From contig CM060193.1 in assembly GCA_030549335.1 (NCBI GenBank), positions 57,441,146-57,505,145 on the forward strand: 64,000 nt of DNA, read 5' to 3'. The position numbers and the translations under genes are program-made. The notes under the pieces were generated by a model. The model made no database searches. It was not told where the DNA came from and saw only the letters and a list, made by a program, of their open reading frames with translations. Below are positions 41,717 to 53,684 of this stretch, in pieces. The stretch comes from Pontederia crassipes (taxonomy: Eukaryota; Streptophyta; Magnoliopsida; Commelinales; Pontederiaceae). The stretch's first letter is position 1. Each line of letters starts with the position of its first letter.

Positions 41717-43077
41717 TTTTGCTGCTTTCTTCTTCTGCAAGCACAAGAAATCCCCAACAAAAACCCACTCGCCTTCTTCGCCCTTCGCCGTTGCCTTTTT
41801 TTTTCTCTCCGGTTTCTATTTTTGTGGCTACGAAGAGGGACGATGCCGACGTCATATATATAGGAACTCATCTCCGCCATCCAATGCAAATCCCACGCAG
41901 CTTAAGGATGCGATTGCATTTTTTCCCCCCGGCTTTCAAATCGAACGGTCAGGAGTCCCTCTCGTCTCCACTACGCACGATTCCATCACAGCCGTACAAT
42001 ACCTTTTTGGTGACTCAAAAATAAAAGAACAATTTAAACCGGACAAAATCGAATTTACCAATAGGGTGGGAGATTTGGAATCAAGTGATAAACAATTATT
42101 TTCTCATTTAAATAAAGTTTTAAGTTGAAATTCTTATAAATAAAAATATTTTTATTAGGAATCTCATTTATCATTTGAATTAATCAAATTAATTGCGCTC
42201 AATAATATGTTGGGATATTTAACATCTCCATCCCCACCGTTTAAAGCTGACCAAACTAAAAAAATCTAATTTGAGACATACAATTTGGCACTGCATTACA
42301 TCATTACTTATATTATATATTACAAATTTTCATACATGTGTTTATCTTAATCCAAAGTATAGGTAAAGATTTATACATTCGAAAAACTTATCCAAACTCA
42401 AAAGAACTAACTTGACAAAAGTTAAAGTTTTGGAATCCAGATTAAGTTTCATATCTTGGATTAAGTAAAATTATTACTCAAATTAAGTCCTGAAAGAAAT
42501 ATTTTTTTGTAGAATATCCGTTACAACTAAGATATAAATTATCATTTTTAAATAATATTACTCTCATTGGATTAAATAATTTTATTGTAGTTGGATGTGA
42601 ATTTGCAAGTTGAATATGAAATTACTTAGAATATGTTTACTTGTAATGTGACAATATGTTGTTTCGATGATATAGTTAGATAGAAAAAATTAAACTTTAG
42701 AGTTTGAAGTTTAAAATATTTAGCATGATTAATTTAATATTTATAATTTTGTACAAAAATGTTATTGTCTTAGGAGTATAAGAAACTGAAATCATGTAAG
42801 TCCATTTTTTTCTCTTTAAAAATTATAATTTTTTTATGTTTAAAAAAAACGAATTTTTATGTTATTTTTTTCACACGAAAATGATCGATAAAAGCACTCC
42901 CACCCAGTAATACGAGAATAAAAGAAAAGACAAATCATAATTTTCGAATAATAATGATAGTTCTTTTGTCATTTGAACAAAATATAATATTTATATATTA
43001 TAATAAATGCTTTAGAATTACGAGACATAATTTGATAATTTACCCAATGATCTTTCAATGATTCGAAGAAAGAATCA

Positions 43078-43175
<98 letters not shown>

Positions 43176-43536
43176 AAAAGTACAAACTTTTATTTTATTT
43201 TCAAATTTAGCTTATATTGACATAAAAATTTATGGACTTTTAAATTTTTTAAAATACAATCTGTTATTATATTTTTATTAAAAGAATATAAGTGCAATTT
43301 ATAAATAAGTGTATGAAGTATCATAACATTTTAAACTTAAGAAATCATTAGTTTTAATATTTTATCATTTTTTTTGCAAATTTTATCGTTAAATTAGTTT
43401 GAATTTAGCCTATATTATAATTAGATAAAATAATATGGTTAAATGTGAATTTAATGATTTTATCACATATAGTTTAATGTTATTTTATATCTGTATAGGT
43501 TAAAACGTCATTTAGGCTATTTTTAAAATTTTAAAC

Positions 43537-43572
<36 letters not shown>

Positions 43573-44340
43573 CAAAGTAGAAAAAATCAAATTGGTGATA
43601 AAATTATCTTTAAATGATAAAATAATTTAATCAATATTTATAAAAAAACTATTTTGTCTAATTATAATATATACTAAAATTCAAACCAATTTAACGTCAA
43701 AGTTGCAAAAAAATAATAAATGTGAGTTTTAGTTATTTTTTAAGCTTAAAATTTGTGACATTATCGTTGAATTAATAATTCTAACAAAAAACAATAGCAA
43801 TATTTAATATAAAAATTTCATGTTTTTACGCAAAAAAATAGACTAAATTTGAAAATAAAATAAAATTTCAGATATTTTTATGTAATTTATCCCTTATTAT
43901 TATTAAATGAAATATATTGAGGAAAATGAGTGTGTGAAGTTTAATGATTTTACACATTTTTTTACTTTTTAATCATTCTTTATTAATAGTTTAGAAGAGT
44001 ATCGATAATAACAAAAAAGTAATTTTATAATATAAGTGATGTGTATATACACACATGACACATCAAACCGAAATATATTATGTTTTCCATATTCAGGCTT
44101 TTGATATCTTGAACTATTACCATTAGGGCAAAATGTAGTCTCCAAAAATCGCTCTAAATTAGCAGCTCCAATTGACACAAAGCTGCTAACAAAATTGTGT
44201 CAGCCTAAATTTGATTATTAAATATATATTATTTTACCCATTTTTTAATATAATACGAGGCAATTCAAAAATATTAAAAATTGTTCTCATCTCACCCGAT
44301 AACTTCACTCGCTACCCCCAAAAAGTTTCCCGACTCCAAA
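41717..44340. other. Divergent intergenic region between VIPP1 and TIC20-II
   Basis: 2.6 kb of AT-rich DNA with no gene. It must contain both promoters. Open frames at 41607-42128 (plus) are antisense to VIPP1 exon 1 and its upstream region. No clear shared promoter motif was recognised. Confidence 0.6.
43079..43171. repeat. (ATT)n microsatellite, ~93 bp
   Basis: Pure ATT repeat. A shorter (AT)n tract is at about 43543-43570. Confidence 0.95.
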
Positions 44341-45006
44341 ATGGCGACGCTCGCTCTCCTCCGCCTCTCGCCGCCACCGCTGCCTCACCGCCGCATCTCC
44401 AGCCAACCGCCGATTACATCGTTCCCCGTCCGTCTCCCCTTCCACCTCAGACCGGCGTCGCTGATCCCCTCCATCCCGCCCAAACACCGCCGAAACCATT
44501 CCGCCGCCGTCCCAAAGGCCTACGGTGGCCAGTCGACCGTCCCGGCGACTGACCGCCTGGTGGCTGCCGCCGCTTACACGCTCCCTCTCCTCGACTCCCT
44601 CCACTATGGCCGCTTCCTCTTCGCCCGCTTACCCCTCCTCGCCGCCGCCCTCGCGCCGATTCTCCCTGTCGCCGCCGCTTACCATAGGGTTCCTTTCGCC
44701 TCGTTCGTCGCGTTCTTCGGCCTCTACCTCGGCGTCGTCCGCAACCCCAATCTTAGCCACTACGTCCGCTTCAACGCCATGCAGGCCGTCGTCCTCGACG
44801 TCCTCCTCGCGCTCCCGGGGCTCGTCCAGCGCCTGCTCGGCGTGCCCGCCGCCTCGCGCGGGATCGGGTTCAAGCTCTTGGAGATGGGGTACAACGCCAT
44901 CTTCGTGTTCTCGGCCGCTTGCTTCTTGTACAGCGTCTCCAGCTGCATTCTTGGTCGGACGCCGTACCTGCCGCTCGTGGCCACGGCAGCGGACCGCCAA
45001 CTGTGA
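44341..45006 (+). CDS. TIC20-II: TIC20-II, TIC20-family chloroplast inner-envelope protein, 221 aa
   Basis: Single-exon gene for a TIC20/Ycf60-like inner-envelope membrane protein. The closest recognisable relative is Arabidopsis TIC20-II: the core VPATDRLVAAAAYTLPLLDS, then HYGRFLF, SFVAFFGLYLGVVRNPNLSH, YVRFNAMQAVVLDVLLALPG, and a terminal GRTPYLPLV..AADRQL all match the subfamily. Residues 1 to about 60 are a Ser/Pro/Arg-rich, acid-poor transit peptide. Four to five hydrophobic segments follow (about 72-86, 97-113, 118-134, 145-163, 183-203). TIC20 members are associated with the protein-import channel; TIC20-II's exact role is less certain than TIC20-I's. The start at 44341 (AAAATGGCG) is preferred over the in-frame ATG 60 bp upstream because it begins a typical transit peptide. 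The coding sequence is strongly GC-rich against its AT-rich surroundings. It is divergent from VIPP1. Confidence 0.93.
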   Translation: MATLALLRLSPPPLPHRRISSQPPITSFPVRLPFHLRPASLIPSIPPKHRRNHSAAVPKAYGGQSTVPATDRLVAAAAYTLPLLDSLHYGRFLFARLPLLAAALAPILPVAAAYHRVPFASFVAFFGLYLGVVRNPNLSHYVRFNAMQAVVLDVLLALPGLVQRLLGVPAASRGIGFKLLEMGYNAIFVFSAACFLYSVSSCILGRTPYLPLVATAADRQL

Positions 45007-46420
45007 AGAAGACGGATTTCGAGGGTGCGTTTGGGAGAGCTGTGGGAAAGTTAATTTTCAAGAAAGATGACTTAGCTTTTTCCCAATTGATGTTTGGTAG
45101 AAACACTTTTGTTGCTTTTTTGTCCAAAAAATCTACAGGCCACAACAATTTCTTCACAACCATCCCTCCTTTCAGTCAGAGCAGTTTTTTTTCCACAATT
45201 GCTTTTAAGCTGTCTCAGCCTGAGACAGATGGTTTCCTCCTCCAGTTTTCATGTTCGTTCTTAAATTGAAAGTGATGCGATTGTTCGTCCTACGTAATTC
45301 CTCAGCAATGCTAACGAATCGTTTGCTGTTAGATCCCCCTTGTGGATTTGGACAGTGCCGAGGGATGAAGATTGCAGGATTCGCTGTTGGAGCATTTGAA
45401 CGCATCGACCCCTACATGTTTGTGGAAATGACCAAGAGGAGAGAACAGTGCATTCATTGTATCCGCATTTAATCAGGTTTTTATCTTCTTCAAATCGTTT
45501 CCGATTTTACTTGTTGTCTTAACTATCTAGTTCTAAATTATTTAATAATTAATGTTTTAATCGTACCCAAGTAGAAGTGATTCAACATTTTTTCCCACAT
45601 TAGAAAGAAGATAACCAGAAAAACTTAAATAAGATTGCTACATTTGGTTTGTTACAATCAAGTTATAAAAGTCCTAAGATTTAGTACAATGAATCAACTT
45701 TATTTGACAACTAAAATCGACCATATATCCCATTTTATGGCTTCCGGCTCTACATTTTAGTCAAATCGGGCACAAGCCCCTCTTTTTTTCTTTCATTTGA
45801 CACTTCTTTTTCTTTTTTCTTCTCACTCCCTCTCTCTGTGATCACTGATTTTCTCTCTCCTCTCTCTCTCTCACACACTTTTTTTAATATCTTAATAGTT
45901 CATTTTAAGTTTGAATTTTTATTTTAAATTTCTCTCATCTCCCTCACACAATTTTTTTCCCATTTGTTTGAGTTTGATTTTTTTTATTTATTAATTAACT
46001 TAAAAAATTATGAAAGTTAAATTAAAACCTTATCTATTAAGTAAAATAGTAATCTATATTTAAAATTTATTCAATAATATTTTTTAGTATATTTATTTAT
46101 AATATTATTGTTTTTAAAGATATTTTCAAAGAAAATTAATTATTGTAACGTACATAATTAAAGAAAATCAATTTGTCAAAGGTGTAGGCCTAACATCCAC
46201 TTCGGCTGAAACTAAAAATATATTTATTAATTAATTGATTATAATATACGTAATTAATTAACAAATTAGATTGGATCCACTGTCGCCGTTAGATGTCATC
46301 ATCGGTTGTGGTTGAGATAAATTCGAGGAAGGGGTATTTTTTGAGCTCTAGGAGAGAAACTCTCGTTCTATTATGGCATGCCATTGTTCCATCTAATAAT
46401 CAGGATACTTCGCATTAGAC
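45007..46420. other. TIC20-II 3' flank and AT-rich intergenic DNA
   Basis: The first few hundred bases probably hold the TIC20-II 3' UTR. The open frames here (44919-45269, 45251-45472) show no family resemblance. The rest is AT-rich with CT-rich patches near 45.78-45.88 kb. Confidence 0.5.
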
Positions 46421-46960
46421 GTAATTTTCACTATTAGTCTTTCAACTCGATCCCATTTTGATCTTTGACCTCCATTTTATAACAAATTAATCTCTCAATT
46501 TATAAATTTGTAACAAAATAATTCCCTTAATTTTCAATAGTGACTTCAGCTCAATAAGGATGTACGCCAATCTCAAGTAATATTTAATAAATATGTTTTA
46601 TTTTATTTTAAAGTATGCCAAGTTAACATATTAACAAAAAAATTAATATAGTATACCACATTTTTTATGCACAATAATAAAAATAATATATATTTATATT
46701 CATAAATAAATTTAAAAAGCGAAAAGAGAATCTCTCCTTTTTTCTAAAATTCTTAATTTTTAAAATAAATATTTATATATTTTAAAATAAAAATATTATA
46801 TTGTATCTGAATTTAATTGTTATGTCAGCATCCAAGTAAGTAAATTAATATAGAAACTTCGATTGCATGTTAAGGAGACTATTTTGTTAGAAATTTATAA
46901 GTTGGAGAAGAGATTTAATACAATGAAAGTTGGGAGACTAATGGTGAAAATTACTCTATG
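46421..46960. mobile_element. Foldback/MITE-type element
   Basis: The left end GTAATTTTCACTATTAGTC matches the reverse complement of the right end (GTAATTTTCACCATTAGTC). The arms continue imperfectly (TTTCAACT/CCCAACT, AACAAAATAATTC/AACAAAATAGTCT). The interior is AT-rich and non-coding. No clear target-site duplication. Confidence 0.6.
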
Positions 46961-47729
46961 TAATATATATGTTTTTATTTGTGCCTTACATCTGTAATGC
47001 AATTTTTTCACGTATCTAAAACTCAAGTCCTTTTAGTTAAAAATAAAATAAAATAAATGCTAGTGCATTTTATATAACAGAGTTCATATGCGGCTTTTTT
47101 TGCATGCCATGCGCCCTTTATTTTATTGACATCATGGCTTTTTTCGATCAAGAACATTGGCTAGCGTTTTAGGGAATTTTCTAGATTAAAGTTGTGTTCA
47201 ATATTTTCTTCGATCAAGAATAAGAACTTAAATTGTCGTTGACCACTGAGAACTAAATTGTAACGCTCCAAAACACACTCTCTCGTCTCGAGTGATACAA
47301 TAGGTCATACATACGTGGACGACATATTAATTAAAATAAAAATGTTGGCCGATCAATTAAAAAATAAAAATATATGCGAAAAGAGTGATCGTCATATATA
47401 TATAATAAAGAGAATATTCATAGAGAATATTCATAAAGTGAGCAGGACTAAAAGAAGAACCATAGTATGAGTTTGAGTGGCTTATCTAATATATCATTCT
47501 AATGATAAAGATGATAAATTAAGACATAAAAGTGAGGAGGACTAAGAGAGGAATCATGAGCTATCATCACGAGCTTAATCTTTTATCGTTGACTATCTCC
47601 ATCATTTTGTGCTGCACATGTGAAGATTCGGAGGGAAATAAAACCTCTATATGAGTATTGACACAGTATGCAAATAAGATAAAGACATCATGATAATTGA
47701 TAAGAAAAACAAATAAATAATGAGAGTAT
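46961..47729. other. AT-rich gene-free stretch
   Basis: Nothing recognised apart from AT-rich sequence. A small duplication 'AGAGAATATTCATA' lies near 47.41 kb. Confidence 0.5.
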
Positions 47730-49300
47730 CTGTCACACCCAACTCCGTGACTAAGTTTTAATCCTAATTATTATAATTTTTAATCTTATTTAATTATTTT
47801 AAAATAAATTTAGCAAAATCTCCTCTCTTATTTAATGACGTTACTTATTAATACAAATAACAAATACAATTGTATTCATCAAAATTTAATCAAAAGATAT
47901 AAAATATATCATTCACATGTCATCATTCCTATTTCACACGCTATCCAACTTATAGTACTCTAAATAGTTAAGTGTCATATCACTTCACAAATTATTTCTA
48001 ATTACCATCTATTACAACGCTTATGATTATACAATACATGCATGCTTTCAAAAATAAAAGTGCTACGGCGATTCGACCTCTTCTATATGCATCAAAAACA
48101 AGCTTCGAGTCGACTCAACTTGAAAACTTAGAATTATCTAAAAAATTCAACAAGGGTAATATGATCATTTGCTTAGTGAGTGAAATAAAAGTACAACATA
48201 AAGAAACAATACATAACATTTAAATAATCAGATTCTCTATATGAGAAAATATTTAAACCATAATTCATATAACATAAATTTTCAAATCATATTAACTTTT
48301 ACATAAATAAAAGTATTCCAAGATATCATCATATTCACAGTTAAACTCTCATATATGTGTCATCGCGCATACTCATCATGGGTCAATACATATGCATCTA
48401 TGATCATGTGTCATACAATTAAGTAGAGCTTCATAATCAAGAGTCTCGAATACGTAGAATAAGTCATGAGTCAATATGTATCCCCCATGTTTGTGTGTCA
48501 ATTAAGCAGAGCTTGACAATGATGATTCTATGATACGCAAAGCATATCATGGATCAATACGTATTTCTCTATGATTGTGTGTTATACAGTTAAGCAGAAC
48601 TTCACAATCATGACTCTCGGATACGCAGAGTAAAACATGGATCAATATGTGTATCCCCCATCATTGTGTATCATACTATTAAACAGAGCTTCACAATCAT
48701 GATTCTCGAATACGCAGAGCATATTATGGGTCAATACGTATCCTTCCATGATTGTGTATCATACAGTTAAGCATAATTTTATAATCATGACTCTCGGATA
48801 CGCATAACAAAATATGGGTCAATACATGTACGTAGAGCAGCCCCAAAGGGCAAAGACACTTGATATACGTCTCAATGTCCTGACAAAAGAATCACTATGA
48901 AATGAAAAATTTATTTCTCCACATATATAAATCCAAATTAGATGATCCCATTTATCACAGAACTCTTATTTTCAAACCCTAATTCAGCTTATCAGAGTCA
49001 TACCATAATCTACAAGTCGAACCTATCTTTGACTAGGACAGAGTGAGCGATCCATGAAAATAGGTTCATAACTTCCTCTATCAACATTCTTTTGAGGTGA
49101 TTCTACCGTCCATGGAAAGCTAAATTTGAAATGATGAATCATGTAAAATTTCATAATTTATGGATAACTAACCATGAAGAAATTATCTCATGATGTGGGA
49201 CATCAGTTTCAGATCTACAGATTCACCCTAAATCAAGGACCTTGTTGAATTGCTTCAGGCGGTTCGACTAGGATTTTCTTTTGAAAATTTTCAGCTCTCC
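47730..49300 (+). mobile_element. LTR-like block (probable retroelement LTR fossil)
   Basis: Begins TGTCACACCCAACTCCGTGA, wording typical of the start of plant Ty3/gypsy LTRs, in plus orientation. The far end and a partner LTR were not found, so this may be a solo or truncated LTR. It contains an 87 bp tandem array. No coding sequence is visible; the open frame at 48023-48223 is not supported. Confidence 0.4.
48375..48835. repeat. Tandem array of ~87 bp units
   Basis: Six occurrences of 'GGTCAATACGTATCC'-type wording near 48380, 48468, 48553, 48642, 48728 and 48817. Each is linked by 'ATGATTGTGT.TCATACA.TTAAGCAGAGCTT'-type text. Units diverge by around 10-20% by eye. Confidence 0.85.
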
Positions 49301-51334
49301 GAAATAAGAACATGTAATATATATAATTTTTTTTTCAAATTTTTAATACGTCATATGGAAGTTAAAAAAAATGCATTACTAAGCAGTTGATGAGATACTT
49401 GCTTTAGCTGCTTGAAGCCCCATTGGTTGGAAAAAAAAAGGTCCCATCATATTATTTTGTTAAAAAATAGTGTTAAACCTCTAATTCACCTTAGTTAATC
49501 ATAGTTAAACATTTATATTATAATATTTACAAATATTAAAATTTATTTCTAATAATCTTATATAATTTCTTTATAACACATATCGATAATTTAATTATCA
49601 TTATGCATTAATCCAAAAGTTAATTGCTACATGTAACGTTGACTATATAAGTATCTAAACTAACTTAATATGCTAATTAAAAGTATGATTATGTTAAAAT
49701 GATATATCTGAAGCACGTCCTTGATAGTATCATCATCATATAAAAAGTGAAGGATATGGTCATAAGAACTTCACAAAGGTGACATCTTGCTAAGAGTATA
49801 TGGATAAGGGTTAAGACAGACCATAGTAAATCATCATAAAATGGTGAGTACCGGTTATCATCATTGTGATGTCATCCTCATATGAAGAGTAATGAAAATA
49901 ATCATAGGAACAAAAGTAAATAATCAAGTAATGGATCATCTTTGTTAAATCATATTAATATAAGATCAAGAGTGATCATAAACATCAAATGGTAAATATT
50001 ATTCATCATCGTCATAATGAAAAAAGTTCCATTATTAATATGCTTCATCTTCTTCATCATCAACATATTATTTTTTACTTTATTGTGAATGTCTTTCAAT
50101 TTGTAGAGTATCTTTCAACTCATGAGGAAGTGTATTCACCTTTAATAAAATAAAGTGTGGAGAGGAGTAAAACTCACTTTCAACTCATCTTCGTCGGTCC
50201 ATCATTATAAGATCTCCCCATTTAGCGTTTTTCACTTTTTATTTTGTCAGCTTTTATTATTTTTTTATGATATGATAAATCTTGATAGGATCATAATAAG
50301 AAATATCATAAGATCACAAGTCATCAAAGATCATCATCGAATATCAACTATAAAATCATGGAAGACTTTAAATCAATAACTAAAAGGACATGGACAATGT
50401 AATCATAGACATAAATGGATCAAACTAAGGAGATTCATAAGATCATAAATCATCGGGGATCATTATGGGATTGGAGAGTAATATGCATAATTATAAAAAT
50501 CATCATAATATAGATCAATATCAAGAACATAAATTAGGAATCAAAATAGGCATGAATCGTCATTAAAGTTTCGGAACCTAGACCAAGTCCATATGATAAA
50601 TAAAAAAACAACCTTCCAACTTCTTTAGATAGAACCCGACCCACGTTCATAGGTTGGGTGTCGGGCGAAAAGGTGAACGACTTGGGTTCTTCGTGGTGGG
50701 ACCTAGGTCGTGTCATCATCAACCCGAGTCAAGTTCATCCTGTCACAAAGCTCAGTGGCTCCAGCCATGACAAATCCGGGTCTAGTTTGAAAGAAAATCA
50801 CTCAATCCAAGTTTCAGTATATCAAGGTCGAGATACAAGTTTTGGGGTCAGAAAGTTTCGTGGATGCACAATGACTTTTCTGATAATCTTTCCGACAATT
50901 GTTGCCATCATGAATCATCATATGAAATTGCATTATGACTAGAGGTAGTTGAACTAGGAACATTATTCTTCAAGTAAAACCTTGTGATCTTACCGATGAA
51001 TTTAACCTACTTACATAGCTTATGAATTTCATCGAGTCGGGTACTCGACTTATCTAACCACCATATTTTCTTCTTTTTTACTTTTCTTTCTTAGTTTTTA
51101 TATTATTTAATATTTATTTTAAAGTATCAAAAGGTTTTTCAATTTTTAATACTATTTATACTTAAAATATTTATTTTAAAATTTTAAAATTAAATATAAG
51201 TTTAAAAGTAAATGAATAAGTAAAAATAAATAAATAATCAAATCTTCGGCTCAAGTTGTATCAACTCGTGTTAAAATTTTTTAATTCGTGTAACTGACCC
51301 GACCAGGGGGTCGAACCACTAACCTGACCTGAGG
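49301..51334. other. Gene-free stretch with decayed repeats
   Basis: AT-rich DNA rich in 'ATCATCAT' and 'CATAA' wording at 49.7-50.5 kb, as in the flanks of plant Ty3/gypsy LTRs, but without definable ends. A patch at 50.64-50.77 kb carries 'GGGTGTCGGGCG'/'CCCGAGTCAAG' wording like the hAT MITE. No gene. Confidence 0.4.
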
Positions 51335-51342
51335 TCACGAGG

Positions 51343-51745
51343 TAGGGGTGTTCACGGATTAGGATTGGACTCGACCTGTGAATAAATCCGATCCGACTCG
51401 ACCAAATCTGATCGGCTCGGGTCAAGGCCCTTTTGAGGGTCAAATCCGAGTCGGGTGATCGGGTTACCCGACCACCAAATTTTTTTAAAAAAAATTTCTT
51501 ACTGTTTTATATTTATTTAATATAAAAAACATTTATTTAATATTTATTTTAGGGCATAAAATAATTAAATATTATTTCTACATTTAAAGTATTTTATTTC
51601 AATTTTTAAAGTAAATATAGGCTTAAGTTTAAATAAAAATAATAAAATAATAAAATAATCGGGTCATCGAGTCGAGTCGGGTCGGGTCCGATCCAACCAC
51701 CAACCTGATCATCGGGTTCGTGGGTCGACCCGCTGAACACCCCTA
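51343..51745. mobile_element. hAT-type MITE, 403 bp, with 8 bp TSD
   Basis: Terminal inverted repeats TAGGGGTGTTCA (left) and TGAACACCCCTA (right). Flanking 8 bp duplications are TCACGAGG and TGACGAGG, 7 of 8 matching. TIR type and duplication length fit hAT. The ends are rich in 'GGGTCGGGT' and 'CCGACTCG' wording; the centre is AT-rich and non-coding. Confidence 0.88.
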
Positions 51746-51753
51746 TGACGAGG

Positions 51754-53483
51754 TTCACATTGGTCCTAGTGTTTGAAAAAGTTGATTAGGATTAATATTA
51801 ATGAGGGATACTATTTTCAATCAAAATACAAAATTTTGTGCAAGGGAAAATAAATTGCTCATCACATGAGACAACTATTGTTGGTGGGTTCAATTTTTTT
51901 CTTCGATAAAGATCATTGAAATATATGAACAGAGCTCCGATAAAAAAATGTTAGAATGAAAATTATAATGGGCCAAAATTTTCAAAATATGACCTTGGTA
52001 AACTAGAAAAAAAGGTGACTTAATGTTTAATTCAACAGTTGGAATTAGGGATCATGAATAAATCCGACTTAATGTTTAATTTTTGTCTTACTTTCTACAT
52101 TTATTTTAATATAATAAATTAGTTAATAATTATTAAAATCTGAAATATTTTTCCTGAATATTTGAGTATATTTTCATAATTGAAATGTTTAATTTTAATA
52201 TTTTTAAATTTTAAATCAAGTATAATACTACAATTAAGTAAAAAAGTAAAAAAAAAGTTGGCCCATCGATTCAGGTCGGGACGGGTCAACTTGGATTGGA
52301 ACTTCCCAACCTGTATTTGATCCGAACTCTCATCGAGTTGGGTTTGAGTCGTCCGAACTGACCCGATCCGACCCAATTAGGTCAGATCGGATTGAGTTCA
52401 CCAATGTTTCAATTATAAAAAGTCCAACCGAGATTAAATATAAAAAGACCAAGTTTCAAGATGTTTAGCTTTAGCAACAACCCAATCCATTTGGCAACTG
52501 CTGAGATTAAATCACAAAAATCAGAGCACAGAAATCGAACCGAGAACTCCCAAAATCAGCTAATCCCACCATCATTACTATGGAACCGACGACCGTAAAA
52601 TATAGACGTTCGGCAAAGAAAACCCGGGAACGTGCCCTTATTTTTAATCCAAACAGGAAACTATACCACTTTTCGTTTGGGCCAAAACGGGCCGGATGAG
52701 TTTGGATCTGACCCGTCTGGAAGGCTGAACAGCCCAAGTATATATATATATATAGCTTTTCGATGTCCGGGTCTAATTCATGTGACGATAAGGATTATAT
52801 GTTCTTACGCAATATTCATAAATTGAAGATCGACTTATTATCGAGCTCAATTAATTTGATAAAATCTTCACGTGATAATTAAGATCCACAATAGTTTTTT
52901 TTTTTACATTCACGTAAACTCAAATTCGAAACCTTGCTTAAAAGTCGCTTAACACTTTAACTCAATTTCCGTTGGTAATAGATATATATTGTTGATGGAG
53001 TCCAATAAGAATTCTCGTTCTATAGGTTACTTCATTTCTAACTTGCAGGTTAACTTCCTTATAGGAAGTTGGTTTGATAATTAATAGGTTAGGCAGTAGG
53101 CACACCGGCTTAAGCATGGTGTTGGGCATTTACAGCATCATTGCACCCTTTTAGGAATTAAATACGTGAACTACACGCTACGTGAATCTTAATTTATAAA
53201 TAGCCTCGTCTAAGATCTATGATTCTAAACATTAACAATTCGGTTTCCTCTAACCTGACCCTTTTTTTTTTCCTAGAGAAGATAACTTAATATGTCCGAC
53301 GACTAGATTTCAAGCACAAGCACTACTGTGTATAAATTATGGGTTTACACAAGTATCTAATCTTAAATAATTTTGATATACCAAAGCAAATTAATTTGTA
53401 GATGATGTGCGATCTAATTCTTTGTGTCATTTCAATATTAAGATTAATAATGCATTGCTCCACATATTCTTTGATGTGTGATG
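51754..53483. other. AT-rich gene-free stretch
   Basis: No gene recognised. 52.26-52.40 kb has 'GGTCGGGACGGGTCAAC' wording related to the hAT MITE ends, probably a second decayed relative. Confidence 0.5.
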
Positions 53484-53684
53484 CCGCAATCATCGGAAGT
53501 TTCGACGGACAACCTTCCGTCGTTATTTGAGAAGAAAGCTGGGTCGTCGATAAAAATTTTTTGACAAATTTTTTCGTCGCTATTTGAGAAAAGAAATTTT
53601 ATTCATCGCAAAATTCTTATGAAATTGTGAAGGATATCAATCCGTCGGAAATCATTCATCAGAAAATTCAAAGTTTCTTGTAGT
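53484..53684. mobile_element. 3' end of a CACTA-like element, interrupted by a second one
   Basis: Sequence with 'CCGTCGGAAATCATTCATC' and 'TTCGACGGA' wording ends in CAAAGTTTCTTGTAGT. The next base of the terminus (G) is found at 55368, after the inserted element and its target duplication; the rejoined end TTTCTTGTAGTG is a canonical CACTA terminus. The left end of this element was not located. Confidence 0.65.

Noticed and set aside
41607-42128. 173-codon plus-strand open frame
   Set aside because: It is antisense to VIPP1 exon 1 and its upstream region, with no family resemblance.
44525-45070. 181-codon Ser-rich frame overlapping TIC20-II, and antisense frames there
   Set aside because: Out-of-frame shadows of a GC-rich gene whose own frame has clear homology.
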